The notes below the pieces were generated by a model. That model saw only the letters and a program-made list of their open reading frames with translations, was not told where the DNA came from and did not search any database. Source: Mucilaginibacter rubeus (GTDB lineage: Bacteria > Bacteroidota > Bacteroidia > Sphingobacteriales > Sphingobacteriaceae). Taken from it: DNA of 64,000 bases. Shown in pieces: positions 35,090 through 43,871 of this stretch. The stretch's first letter is position 1, and the number at the start of each line of letters is the position of its first letter. The stretch is from assembly GCF_014643835.1 (NCBI RefSeq), contig NZ_BMKD01000004.1, positions 62,001-126,000 on the forward strand, read 5' to 3'. A program made the translations under genes and the position numbers.

Positions 35090-35220
35090 TTCCCCCTCCT
35101 CTTTCCTCTATTATTTTTAACCATTATTTATTAAATGGTCAGGCTATGCGTTACGGACTTTTTAGCCCGAACACAAATCAGCATTTTATACGTTTTATTG
35201 TTAACCAATTAAACCAATCC

Positions 35221-36378
35221 ATGCCTCTATATCATAGTTTAGGATCAATTCCGCCTAAGCGGCATACGCAATTCCGTAAGCCCGATGGTAGTTTATATGC
35301 CGAAGAGCTGGTATCAACCGAAGGTTTTTCAAGCCTTTATTCACTGGTGTACCACGCCTATCCGCCCACCATTGTAAAAACCCTTGGCGAGCCTTATAGT
35401 GTGGAACCTAAAATAGCACGCGAAAAACACCTGAAGCATACCAGTTTGATAGGTTTCAATATCCAGCCCGAGGATGACTACCTGCAAAGCCGCAAGCCGG
35501 TACTGGTAAACAGCGATCTGCATATTTCGCTGGCAGCGCCGCGCCAAAGCATGACCGACTATTTTTATAAGAACAGCCAGGCCGATGAGGTAGTTTTTAT
35601 TCACGAAGGTACAGGCATTTTAAAAACAGGTTTCGGCAATATCAAGTTCCAATACGGCGACTACCTGGTGATCCCCCGCGGCACCATTTACCAGATGGAG
35701 TTTGACGGCATGGGCAACCGACTTTTTATTGTAGAAAGTTTTAGTCCTATTCGTCCGCCAAAGCGTTACCGTAACCAGTACGGGCAGCTAATGGAACATT
35801 CACCTTATTGCGAGCGCGATATCAAACTACCGGCCAATCTGAAAACTTATGATGAGCATGGCGATTTCAAGATCCTGATCAAAAAGCAAGGCCTCATTTA
35901 TCCTTATATCTATGGCACCCATCCTTTTGATTTTATTGGCTGGGATGGCTTCCATTATCCCTGGGCGCTGTCCATCCATGATTTTGAACCTATAACCGGG
36001 CGCTTACACCAGCCGCCTCCGGTACACCAAACCTTTGAGGGTAATAACTTCGTGATCTGCTCCTTTGTGCCCCGCAAGTTTGATTACCACCCGTTATCTA
36101 TCCCTGCTCCTTACAACCACAGCAATGTAGACAGCGACGAGGTTTTGTACTATGTAGATGGCGATTTCATGAGCCGCAAAAGCGTGGTAAAAGGGCAGAT
36201 CACCCTGCACCCCGGTGGCATTCCACACGGCCCGCATCCCGGCTCGGTCGAAAAATCAATAGGCAAAGAATCAACGGACGAACTGGCTGTGATGATCGAC
36301 CCATTCAGGCCGCTGATGCTTACGGAAGACGCGATTAAGATTGAGGACGAAAATTATTATAAGAGCTGGCAAGAGTAA
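35221..36378 (+). CDS. hmgA: Homogentisate 1,2-dioxygenase
   Basis: HmgA opens the aromatic ring of homogentisate to maleylacetoacetate using ferrous iron and oxygen. The 385-residue protein has the cupin-like core with YNHSNVDSDEVLYYVDGDF and HPGGIPHGPHPG, which carry iron-binding and catalytic histidines and a glutamate. It begins MPLYHSLGSIPPKRHTQF, the usual start in Bacteroidota; the longer frame from 35146 adds 25 residues with no homology that I can see. The HPPD gene follows 84 bases later and supplies its substrate. Confidence 0.95.
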   Translation: MPLYHSLGSIPPKRHTQFRKPDGSLYAEELVSTEGFSSLYSLVYHAYPPTIVKTLGEPYSVEPKIAREKHLKHTSLIGFNIQPEDDYLQSRKPVLVNSDLHISLAAPRQSMTDYFYKNSQADEVVFIHEGTGILKTGFGNIKFQYGDYLVIPRGTIYQMEFDGMGNRLFIVESFSPIRPPKRYRNQYGQLMEHSPYCERDIKLPANLKTYDEHGDFKILIKKQGLIYPYIYGTHPFDFIGWDGFHYPWALSIHDFEPITGRLHQPPPVHQTFEGNNFVICSFVPRKFDYHPLSIPAPYNHSNVDSDEVLYYVDGDFMSRKSVVKGQITLHPGGIPHGPHPGSVEKSIGKESTDELAVMIDPFRPLMLTEDAIKIEDENYYKSWQE

Positions 36379-36411
36379 GGCGAAAGGTTAAAGGCGAAAG
36401 CTGAAAGGTTT
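36379..36411 (+). repeat. Short-period GAAAGG phrase
   Basis: Repeated words of the type AGGCGAAAGGTTAAAGGCG recur with a period of about 7-13 bases between hmgA and hppD. The phrase is not coding. Confidence 0.6.
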
Positions 36412-36462
36412 TAAACTCCGGCCACTAATACAATAACTCAAAAATCATTGCAATAATTAACC

Positions 36463-37608
36463 ATGAACACACAAACTTTAGATAAAAAAGTCTCCCCTAC
36501 CGGGGGAGATTTAGAGGGGGCTGACTTCCTGCCCCTTAACGGCACCGATTATGTGGAATTTTATGTTGGCAATGCCAAACAGGCAGCCCATTATTATAAA
36601 ACCGCCTTCGGCTTTCAAAACCTGGCTTATGCCGGGCCCGAAACCGGCGTGCGCGACAGGGCATCATACGTTTTGCAGCAGGGTAAGATCAGGATAGTGC
36701 TTACCACTCCCCTGCACTCTGATCACCCTATTGCCGATCATGTTAAAAAACATGGCGATGGTGTAAAAGTGCTGGCCCTTTGGGTTGACGACGCCTACGA
36801 TGCCTTTGAGCAAACCACCAAACGAGGTGCCCAGCCTTACCAGCAACCGCAAACCCTGACTGATGAAAACGGCGAAGTACGAACCAGCGGCATTAAATTA
36901 TACGGCGAAACGGTGCACATGTTCATTGAACGTAAAAACTACAAAGGCTTGTTTTTACCGGGATATCAAAAGCTGGAAAATAACTACAACCCGGCAGATA
37001 CCGGCCTGCTATATGTTGACCATTGCGTAGGCAACGTTGGCTGGCATAAAATGAACGAATGGGTTAACTTTTATGAAGAGGTTTTAGGTTTCCGCAATAT
37101 CCTCACCTTTGATGATAAAATGATCTCTACTGAGTATTCGGCTTTGATGAGCAAGGTGATGAGCAACGGGAACGGCTATGTAAAATTCCCAATCAATGAA
37201 CCTGCCGAGGGTAAAAAGAAATCGCAGATTGAAGAATACCTTGAATTTTATGAGGATGAAGGTGTACAGCACCTGGCCCTTGCAACGCATGATATTGTAG
37301 CCACCGTTACCGAGCTGCAAAACCGGGGCGTTGAGTTCTTAACTGTTCCCTCAACCTATTATGATGATCTGATCGACCGCGTTGGCCATATTGATGAAGA
37401 CCTTGAGCCATTAAAACGCTTAGGTATTTTGGTCGATCGTGATGACGAAGGATACCTGTTGCAGATCTTCACCAAACCTGTTGAAGACAGGCCGACGTTG
37501 TTTTTTGAGATCATCCAGCGCAAGGGTGCCAAATCATTCGGTGCCGGTAATTTTAAAGCCCTGTTTGAGGCCATTGAACGTGAACAGGAAGCGAGAGGGA
37601 ATCTTTGA
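36463..37608 (+). CDS. hppD: 4-hydroxyphenylpyruvate dioxygenase with repeat-derived N-terminal insert
   Basis: HppD converts 4-hydroxyphenylpyruvate to homogentisate, the substrate of the upstream HmgA. The 381-residue protein has the two VOC halves and all three iron ligands: His187 (YVDHCVG), His270 (GVQHLAL) and Glu349 (LFFEIIQRKG). Residues 10-20 (VSPTGGDLEGA) are encoded by a 34-base repeat at 36489-36522 that is identical to a non-coding repeat arm at 24817-24850. The insert is in frame and falls in the flexible N-terminal tail, before the first VOC strand at about residue 28, so activity is probably kept. Confidence 0.95.
   Translation: MNTQTLDKKVSPTGGDLEGADFLPLNGTDYVEFYVGNAKQAAHYYKTAFGFQNLAYAGPETGVRDRASYVLQQGKIRIVLTTPLHSDHPIADHVKKHGDGVKVLALWVDDAYDAFEQTTKRGAQPYQQPQTLTDENGEVRTSGIKLYGETVHMFIERKNYKGLFLPGYQKLENNYNPADTGLLYVDHCVGNVGWHKMNEWVNFYEEVLGFRNILTFDDKMISTEYSALMSKVMSNGNGYVKFPINEPAEGKKKSQIEEYLEFYEDEGVQHLALATHDIVATVTELQNRGVEFLTVPSTYYDDLIDRVGHIDEDLEPLKRLGILVDRDDEGYLLQIFTKPVEDRPTLFFEIIQRKGAKSFGAGNFKALFEAIEREQEARGNL
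36489..36522 (+). repeat. Repeat arm inside hppD
   Basis: All 34 bases are identical, in the same orientation, to 24817-24850. It begins AGTCTCCCCTACC and ends GAGGGGGCT. It is read through in frame by hppD. Confidence 0.95.
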
Positions 37609-37662
37609 TTTGAGATTTCGGAATTTCGATTTCAGATTTTTAATATTGAAATTATGATTAGG

Positions 37663-37686
37663 AGCCGGGCATTGCCCGGCTTTTTA
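37663..37686 (+). terminator. Rho-independent terminator after hppD
   Basis: AGCCGGGC pairs with GCCCGGCT around ATT and is followed by TTTTTA. It ends the hmgA-hppD transcript. A short-period phrase of ATTTCGGA words precedes it (37609-37643). Confidence 0.88.
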
Positions 37687-37703
37687 TTTGGTTGGCAATA
37701 GAT

Positions 37704-37711
37704 TATATTTG
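37704..37711 (+). promoter_or_regulatory. -7 box for the YCII-like gene
   Basis: TATATTTG lies 22 bases before the start at 37734 and just after the hppD terminator. The upstream element is not clear. Confidence 0.5.
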
Positions 37712-37733
37712 ATATAATCAACAATCACTTTTT

Positions 37734-38204
37734 ATGAAGAAAGCTTTACTTATCATTGTCGCTCTTGCGTTAAGCCTTAACTGCTTAGCCCAGAATGCTC
37801 CGGCCACCAAACCCGTTTATGATGCCACCCTGGCCAAAAAACTCGGAGCCGATGATTATGGTATGAAAAAATATGTGATGGCCTTTTTAAAAGAAGGGCC
37901 AACACAACTCAAAGATTCGGCGGCTAATATGCAGCTGCAGATGGCGCACCTTAAAAATATTGGCCGCCTTGCTGCCGAAGGTAAGCTTGTTGTTGCAGGG
38001 CCGTTTTTAGATAACCAGCCTTTACGCGGCATTTTTATTTTTAATGTAGAAACTGTGGAAGAAGCCCAAAAACTTACCGAAACCGATCCGGCCATCAAAG
38101 CAGGGGCTTTAGTGATGGAGCTGCACCCTTTTTATTGCAGCGCGGCACTGATGCAGGTAGTGCCGATTCACAACACCCTCCAAAAGAAAAGCATGACCAA
38201 TTAA
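37734..38204 (+). CDS. Exported YCII-like protein
   Basis: This 156-residue protein has a signal peptide (MKKALLIIVALALSLNCLAQ) followed by a YCII-type alpha/beta barrel domain with MAFLKEGPTQ, GKLVVAGPFLDN and ETDPAIKAG. The His/Asp pair of YCII proteins is partly recognisable in the DPAI region. Most YCII proteins are cytoplasmic, and an exported version suggests use in the periplasm. Reaction unknown. The stop is directly followed by the start of the AlkD-like gene, indicating cotranscription. Confidence 0.85.
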   Translation: MKKALLIIVALALSLNCLAQNAPATKPVYDATLAKKLGADDYGMKKYVMAFLKEGPTQLKDSAANMQLQMAHLKNIGRLAAEGKLVVAGPFLDNQPLRGIFIFNVETVEEAQKLTETDPAIKAGALVMELHPFYCSAALMQVVPIHNTLQKKSMTN

Positions 38205-38861
38205 ATGGATGACGTACTATTTGTACTTGAACAGCTTAAAGAAAAAGCTGATGCTGCGTACTTAAAAGGCATGGCCCGTTTTGGTATTGATAATTCGAGG
38301 GCTTTAGGGGTAAAATTGCCGGAGATCCGCAAACTGGCTAAGATCATTAAAAAAGATCATGAACTGGCTTTAGCACTTTGGGATACGCAAATACATGAAG
38401 CCCGGATGCTGGCCTCCATGATAGCTGATCCTAAACAGGTTACCCCCGAACTAATGGACAGCTGGACCGGCGGCTTTTATTCATGGGATATTTGCGACCA
38501 GGTTTGCGGTAATCTTTTTGACCGCACCCCATTTGCCATTGATAAAGCTGTTGAATATAGCAGTCATGAGCAGGAATTTGTAAAACGTGCCGGTTTCGTT
38601 TTAATGGCCGAATATGCAGTTCATAATAAAACGGCGCCCGACAAAATATTTACAAACCTGTTTCCCATTATGGAGCGGGAAGCCTGGGATAACCGGAACT
38701 TTGTTAAAAAAGCTATTAACTGGGCTTTACGTCAAATAGGCAAACGGAATAATATATTAAAAGTTAAAGCCATTAACACTGCACAAAATATATATAACCA
38801 GCCCAGCAAATCGGCCAAATGGATTGCAAAAAACGCGCTTGATGAACTAATAAGAAAATAA
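38205..38861 (+). CDS. AlkD-like DNA alkylation repair protein
   Basis: This 218-residue all-helical protein matches the HEAT-repeat alkylation repair family: LGVKLPEIRKLAKIIKKD, HEARMLASMIADPKQVT, FYSWDICDQVCGNLFD and DNRNFVKKAINWALRQIGKRN. AlkD enzymes remove N3- and N7-alkylated purines without base flipping. The conserved-looking Trp and Asp in the SWDICD stretch support the assignment. The start codon immediately follows the upstream stop. Confidence 0.88.
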   Translation: MDDVLFVLEQLKEKADAAYLKGMARFGIDNSRALGVKLPEIRKLAKIIKKDHELALALWDTQIHEARMLASMIADPKQVTPELMDSWTGGFYSWDICDQVCGNLFDRTPFAIDKAVEYSSHEQEFVKRAGFVLMAEYAVHNKTAPDKIFTNLFPIMEREAWDNRNFVKKAINWALRQIGKRNNILKVKAINTAQNIYNQPSKSAKWIAKNALDELIRK

Positions 38862-39304
38862 TGATTTAATATTTTCTACAAAGTTAAATTTCCGGCAAAT
38901 TGCCTGTAAAATAGGACATTATAAAACCCAATAATAGTTCACCCATATTTACTAAACTGGTGGCCGCAATTTTTTACAATTCAATTACATCAAACAATTT
39001 CATGAAGGATACCTTCATTTTTTTAACACAAAAATGAAGTGTGAGCATATTTTTGTAAAATATCACTTCAATTAAGAGTAGATATGGCCAAATATTCTTC
39101 AAGCCGTAAATACCAGTAAAAGAATACATTATAAAGTATCAAAAATATTATATTTGAAGCAGGCCAAATGTGGAATAAATGATTGATAAGAAGCCACGGC
39201 CATACAACTGATGGTTATAAATTATAAAAACTTCAAATCATGGCACATGTTTTAGTCATATGCACGTGTCAAAAACAAGTTGAATTAGTGAACAGATTGT
39301 TGAT
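38862..39304. other. AT-rich intergenic region
   Basis: A small hairpin ATGAAGG/CCTTCAT followed by T residues (39002-39024) may terminate the AlkD transcript. A TATATTTG box lies at 39149-39156, leaving a leader of about 140 bases before the kinase gene. No gene is seen. Confidence 0.5.
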
Positions 39305-40786
39305 ATGAGTTTTTTTGAAAAGGGCAAACTTTCCGGCGATGATGTACATCTTACCCCTTTGATCAATGATCTGGATACGGGGATCTGGAAGTACAATTTC
39401 AATACAAGGGAAGTAAAATGGTCGACGGGCTTCTATACGCTGTTAGGTTATCAAGTCAATGAAATTGAATGTGATGCTTATACTTTTTTTGAACATCTGC
39501 TTTACCACGGCGATAAACCGTTTTTTTTCAACGCCATTAACAACAGGATAGCGGAAGACACACCACCGCTCCAATTACGTTTTTTAACAAAAAAAAACGG
39601 GTACCAGTGGTTTGAAACCACTATCAGGAAACTGGACGACGAGCATGGCAGTATAGTTTACGGTTCGCTTGTAAACATCAACCGTTACAAACAAGATGAC
39701 TTATTATCGGCTCATAGCCAAATCACCAATGATGGTGCCTTTAAAACAGCACGCTTAGGCATCTGGGAAATTGATCCTCAAAACATCAATACCATTGTGC
39801 TGTCAAAACAAGTATATGACTTATTTGATCTTCAAAATCATTTAAAACTTAGCGTTGAAGAGTTTATTAGTTTTTTTGAGCCTCCGTACCGGCCTGTTTT
39901 ACAAAATGCTATTAACCATACTGTTGAAGACAGCAGGCCCTTTGATATTGAATTGCTTTTACGTTCGGCCAAAAACAATATGTTATGGCTAAAAGTAAAG
40001 GCTGTACCTGTGATTGATCACCTGGGTAAATGCACATCAGTAAAAGGGGTTATCCAGGATATCGACAGCGAAAAAAGAAAGTTGCTGAAACTTGAACAGT
40101 CGATAAATTTACTGACCGACCAAAACCGCCGCCTGCAAAACTTCGCGTACATTGTTTCACATAATCTTCGTTCGCATACGGGCAATCTTCAATTTATGGT
40201 AAACCTGTTTGAACAAACCGAAACAACTGAAGAGCGGGAGGAGATCTTTTCGCATATTAAAACCATCAGCGACAGCCTGGACCTGACTATCGAACACATC
40301 AACGAAATAGTTAAAATTCAAACTGAAATTACCAAAGAGCGGAAGATGGTTGAGTTGGAGCCGATGTTCAAAAACATTTGCTCGGCACTAAAAAATAATA
40401 TTGAGACCATAAACGCCCACGTTGAAGGTGACTTTACGCAATGCCGCGAGATTAGTTATATACCGGCTTACATGGAAAGTATTTTACAAAACCTGCTTAC
40501 CAACTCTTTAAAATACAGTCACCCCGACAGGCAGCCCGTTATAAAATGCTATACCTTAACAGAAGGGAAACATATTTATCTCATTTTTGAAGATAACGGC
40601 CTTGGTATTGATCTTGACCGTTATGGCGATAAGATTTTTGGCATGTATAAAACATTTCATCAAAATACGGATGCAAAAGGCATTGGCTTATTTATAACCC
40701 GTAACCAGATTGAAGCATTAGGCGGAAGCATTAAAGTTGACAGTACAGTAAACGTTGGCACAAAATTTACTATCAGACTGGTATAA
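39305..40786 (+). CDS. PAS-domain histidine kinase
   Basis: This 493-residue cytoplasmic kinase has two PAS-like domains (about 20-130 and 145-255). The second ends with the VKGVIQDIDSEKRKLLKLEQ linker. A HisKA region follows with IVSHNLRSHTGNL and His286. The ATPase domain is complete: NLLTNSLKYSH (N box), FEDNGLGID (G1) and AKGIGLFITRNQIEALGG (G2). No membrane helix is present, so it senses an internal signal. The response regulator gene follows 16 bases later. Confidence 0.95.
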   Translation: MSFFEKGKLSGDDVHLTPLINDLDTGIWKYNFNTREVKWSTGFYTLLGYQVNEIECDAYTFFEHLLYHGDKPFFFNAINNRIAEDTPPLQLRFLTKKNGYQWFETTIRKLDDEHGSIVYGSLVNINRYKQDDLLSAHSQITNDGAFKTARLGIWEIDPQNINTIVLSKQVYDLFDLQNHLKLSVEEFISFFEPPYRPVLQNAINHTVEDSRPFDIELLLRSAKNNMLWLKVKAVPVIDHLGKCTSVKGVIQDIDSEKRKLLKLEQSINLLTDQNRRLQNFAYIVSHNLRSHTGNLQFMVNLFEQTETTEEREEIFSHIKTISDSLDLTIEHINEIVKIQTEITKERKMVELEPMFKNICSALKNNIETINAHVEGDFTQCREISYIPAYMESILQNLLTNSLKYSHPDRQPVIKCYTLTEGKHIYLIFEDNGLGIDLDRYGDKIFGMYKTFHQNTDAKGIGLFITRNQIEALGGSIKVDSTVNVGTKFTIRLV

Positions 40787-40802
40787 TTAAAATTACCAAG
40801 AG

Positions 40803-41207
40803 ATGATTGCAGAGCGAAGTCCGGCTAACACCTGGATTGTGGATGATGATAGTATTTACGTTTACGGCCTTAAAAAATTAATAAGCATAAAGGAACTGAA
40901 TACCCAATTAAGCCATTTTGTAAATGGAGAAGAAGCCATTTGCGCATTGAAAAAAGCAAACGAAGACCATAACCTACCCGATGTAATATTACTGGATATT
41001 AATATGCCGGTTATGGATGGATGGGAGTTTATGCATGAATTTGCGAAAATAAAACCCCGAACGGGGAAAAAGATCGCTGTTTATATGGTGAGCTCATCCG
41101 TTGATCTTAACGATATCCACCGGGCTAAAAATATTTCTGAAGTTTCTGACTATCTGTTCAAACCTGTAAGAATAAATCAGTTAAAAGAGGTTTTTGACAA
41201 CGTTTAA
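40803..41207 (+). CDS. Single-domain response regulator
   Basis: This 134-residue protein is a receiver domain only, with the acidic pocket IVDDDSI, phospho-acceptor Asp65 (ILLDINMPVMDGWEF) and conserved lysine in YLFKPV. It has no output domain and probably works by protein contact, as in CheY or Rcp1-like regulators. Its partner is the PAS kinase upstream. A terminator follows. Confidence 0.95.
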   Translation: MIAERSPANTWIVDDDSIYVYGLKKLISIKELNTQLSHFVNGEEAICALKKANEDHNLPDVILLDINMPVMDGWEFMHEFAKIKPRTGKKIAVYMVSSSVDLNDIHRAKNISEVSDYLFKPVRINQLKEVFDNV

Positions 41208-41231
41208 CTGCAAGTGAACGAGCAAGTAAAT

Positions 41232-41260
41232 AAATACGGAACCTAAAAGGCTCCGTATTT
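41232..41260. terminator. Bidirectional terminator
   Basis: AAATACGGA...TCCGTATTT forms the stem, with A-rich and T-rich flanks. It lies between the converging regulator and lipoprotein genes. Confidence 0.88.
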
Positions 41261-41261
41261 A

Positions 41262-41732
41262 TTATTGCTTCATTAACACCGAAGTAGAAATAAAGTATTG
41301 GGAGGTATCTTTAAATGTAAGCTGAACTTTTCCGCCTACATTGCTCACCACGCCGTATGAAACAGATTTATTGGACAAAGTAAACTTTATCCGGTTACCG
41401 CTTTGCACCCAGGAACCTGACGCAGATGCCCCCTTTTGCCCAATAATAGTGTAACTATTATCAGTCCTTGAAACATAACAATCTTCAGCGCCTACGTAAG
41501 CGGCTGTCCATGTGCCATCACCTTTCAGGGTAGTTTGGTTATCACTTATGCATGGAGATACAACGTTTGTATAGGTATCTGAGTGACCGGTGGTGATGTT
41601 TATATTCGTTTCTGATATCAGCGAATACTTACCTGCATAAGCATTTACAGGTTCACCCTTTTCTTTTTTGCAGGCATTACCCGCAAGTAATGCCACTGTG
41701 GCCAGGCTTAAAAAATATATTTGTTTTTTCAT
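41262..41732 (-). CDS. Lipocalin-like lipoprotein of unknown function
   Basis: This 156-residue protein begins MKKQIYFLSLATVALLAGNACKKEKGE, a lipoprotein signal with cysteine at residue 21. The rest is beta-rich (AGKYSLISETNINITTG, GTWTAAYVGAEDCYVSR) and resembles lipocalin-like domains common among Bacteroidota lipoproteins. The longer frame from 41909 overlaps manA on the same strand and lacks a signal peptide, so the ATG at 41732 was preferred. It is 25 bases downstream of the manA stop and may be cotranscribed. Confidence 0.8.
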   Translation of the reverse strand: MKKQIYFLSLATVALLAGNACKKEKGEPVNAYAGKYSLISETNINITTGHSDTYTNVVSPCISDNQTTLKGDGTWTAAYVGAEDCYVSRTDNSYTIIGQKGASASGSWVQSGNRIKFTLSNKSVSYGVVSNVGGKVQLTFKDTSQYFISTSVLMKQ

Positions 41733-41757
41733 AAACGCAGGAAACAACCGTATGCTA

Positions 41758-42738
41758 TTATTCAATATAGCTTTCCAGTATTTTAAAGCCACCTGTTGTT
41801 TCCAGCTCAATTTTATCGATGCTTTTTGGCAACAGGATACATTCGCCCATTTTAACGGCGTACGCTTCATTGTTATATTTAACGGTATATCCACCTTCAA
41901 CACAAACATGGATCACAAAAGAATCAAGGGCCGAGTAGTCTTTTGATGTGCTTTCATCAAAATCAAGCACATTGGTTGTAAAATACGGGCAGCTAACCAA
42001 TTTTACGGTTTCATTCTCTTTAGGCTCGTATAATGTTTTGTATTCGGGATAATGTTTATAATCGATAGCAGCAAGGGCTTCTTCAGTATGTAGCTCACGT
42101 TTATTGCCTTTATCATCAACGCGGTCAAAATCGTAAATACGGTAAGTGATATCAGATGTTTGCTGAATTTCGGCAATCAATAAACCTTTGCCAATAGTAT
42201 GCACCCTGCCTGCGGGTAAAAAGAAAACATCATCAGCTACTGCATCTTCTTTGTTAAGGATATCCATGATATGACCGCTGTTTAAAGCATCGACATATTT
42301 TTGCTCGGTCATTTCCTGGTTAAAACCGGTAATCAGTGTCGACCCCGGATCGGCTTCAATGATATACCACATTTCGGTTTTACCAAATGAGTTATGGCGT
42401 ACTTTGGCCAACTTGTCATCGGGGTGTACCTGTACCGAAAGATCATCATTGGCATCAATAAATTTCACCAATAACGGGAAGATGTTGCCGAAGTGATCAT
42501 AAACCTTTTTACCAACCAGCTCATCTTTGTATTGCTCTAATAAGTCGGCCAGTGATTCGCCTTCCAAAGCGCCCGAAGCTACAACCGAAACATCAGATTT
42601 AACGCCGGATATTTCCCAGGTTTCGCCGCAGTTGGGCAGGCTGCCAAAATCTTTATGCAAATAGGTTTTTATCTTTTGACCGCCCCATATCTTGTCTTTA
42701 TATATGGTTTTAAATTTTAATGGATATAATGCCGACAT
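41758..42738 (-). CDS. manA: Mannose-6-phosphate isomerase, class I
   Basis: ManA interconverts mannose-6-phosphate and fructose-6-phosphate. The 326-residue protein has the short class I cupin form with GETWEISGVKSDVSVV near residue 38, the zinc site SVQVHPDDKLAK (about 100-111), EMWYIIEADPGS and PAGRVHTIGKGLLIAEIQQTSDITYR. It is not linked to a sugar operon here. Its product could feed capsule or glycan synthesis. Confidence 0.93.
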   Translation of the reverse strand: MSALYPLKFKTIYKDKIWGGQKIKTYLHKDFGSLPNCGETWEISGVKSDVSVVASGALEGESLADLLEQYKDELVGKKVYDHFGNIFPLLVKFIDANDDLSVQVHPDDKLAKVRHNSFGKTEMWYIIEADPGSTLITGFNQEMTEQKYVDALNSGHIMDILNKEDAVADDVFFLPAGRVHTIGKGLLIAEIQQTSDITYRIYDFDRVDDKGNKRELHTEEALAAIDYKHYPEYKTLYEPKENETVKLVSCPYFTTNVLDFDESTSKDYSALDSFVIHVCVEGGYTVKYNNEAYAVKMGECILLPKSIDKIELETTGGFKILESYIE

Positions 42739-42801
42739 AGTGTTGTGTATTTTGACCGCTAAGTTAGGAGTTAAATAGATAATTGAAAATGCTAAATTGG
42801 T

Positions 42802-43734
42802 TTACAATATATCTTGATAGGACTTTTCTATTAACGGGGCCGCATAATTTAAATCGGTAACTGTTCTAATCCGTAACCCTCTATTCAATGTCCATCGGTG
42901 GGTATCTGGGACTTTAAAAACTTTGCCCAAAGGGTCATTATAGTTTATTGGTCTTAAATAAATTAATACATTATCTGTTTGGATATGTACCTCCACAAAC
43001 ATCTTAGATATTCTAAATGCTATATTATTGGCATTAGCTTTCTCATAGATATTTTCATCCAGTTCAAAAATTGTTTTTCTTAAATCAAAAAACAACTCTT
43101 TTACAAAAGGCTGCGCTTTATTTAATTGCCTCTCCAGGTTAATATCCAACAATTGCGATGAATCGTTTTGTTTGATTTGTAGATTAAATTCTTTTATGCT
43201 CTCCTTTTTTTTCGAAACGATAATCGTCGAATCTATTTTTTCATCATCCCCATTAACTTTGTCTAAAGCGAAAATATCATTTTCATAATAGTGATATTTA
43301 TAAAGCTCAAGCCGTAATGGGATGATTTCTAATGTATCGATATCGTATTTACTATAACTTTCAGCAATGCAAATTACTCTCGGATGATGCCAGTCTATTT
43401 CAATTGAATTATTATCGCCCAATTTTTTTACAACTAATCTTTCGAAGAACTCAACCTTCTGAGATTTAAGCCATTTCAAATATGATAACGCTTGGTTAAT
43501 GACGTTATCATTTCTGTTTCTTTTGTATTCGAGAATTACTGGAGCTCCTTCAGAGTCGATTGCCAACGTATCAATCCTTCCTCCATGTGTCGTTGGATAT
43601 TCAGAATATAAAAATTTAATGTCTAAAATTTCAAGTAAATTTTCCTCAACTAATTTTTGAAGGGCTTTCTCTTTATCTAATGATATAAGATTTAATTTTT
43701 GGAGTTTCCCTTTGTTATTTGAATACAATGGCAT
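42802..43734 (-). CDS. NucS-like PD-(D/E)XK protein with DUF5655-type C-terminus
   Basis: This 310-residue protein has an N-terminal nuclease-like domain: a helix (LQKLVEENLLEILDI), the motif GGRIDTLAIDSEGAPVILEYKR with Asp55, Glu69 and Lys71, and a QALSYLKW stretch (Q81, Y85). This order matches the PD-(D/E)XK fold of NucS and related proteins. The C-terminal 110 residues (PFVKELFFDLRKTIFELDENI... RIRTVTDL) resemble DUF5655. The gene is clearly more AT-rich than its neighbours and stands alone, suggesting horizontal gain. It could act in DNA repair or in defence against foreign DNA; neither is shown. Confidence 0.83.
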   Translation of the reverse strand: MPLYSNNKGKLQKLNLISLDKEKALQKLVEENLLEILDIKFLYSEYPTTHGGRIDTLAIDSEGAPVILEYKRNRNDNVINQALSYLKWLKSQKVEFFERLVVKKLGDNNSIEIDWHHPRVICIAESYSKYDIDTLEIIPLRLELYKYHYYENDIFALDKVNGDDEKIDSTIIVSKKKESIKEFNLQIKQNDSSQLLDINLERQLNKAQPFVKELFFDLRKTIFELDENIYEKANANNIAFRISKMFVEVHIQTDNVLIYLRPINYNDPLGKVFKVPDTHRWTLNRGLRIRTVTDLNYAAPLIEKSYQDIL

Positions 43735-43817
43735 AATAAGGTCTAAGAAATAATTTAAAAGTAGAAGATTGGCGTTTAAATTATTTTATTCGAGTTATCT
43801 TATGAATAAATTCTAAC

Positions 43818-43854
43818 AAAAAGAGGCTGTTCTCAAATCGAGACAGCCCCTTTT
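43818..43854. terminator. Rho-independent terminator
   Basis: GGCTGT pairs with ACAGCC, with an inner CTC/GAG stem and flanking A and T runs. It lies just downstream of the icd stop (minus strand). Confidence 0.85.
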
Positions 43855-43871
43855 ATTGAATAAGCATTTTA

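Noticed and set aside
35146-35220. Upstream extension of hmgA by 25 codons
   Set aside because: The family start is MPLYHSLGSIPP at 35221, and the extra residues resemble nothing in the family.
41733-41909. Upstream extension of the lipoprotein gene by 59 codons
   Set aside because: It overlaps the manA coding region on the same strand and would remove the lipoprotein signal from the N-terminus.
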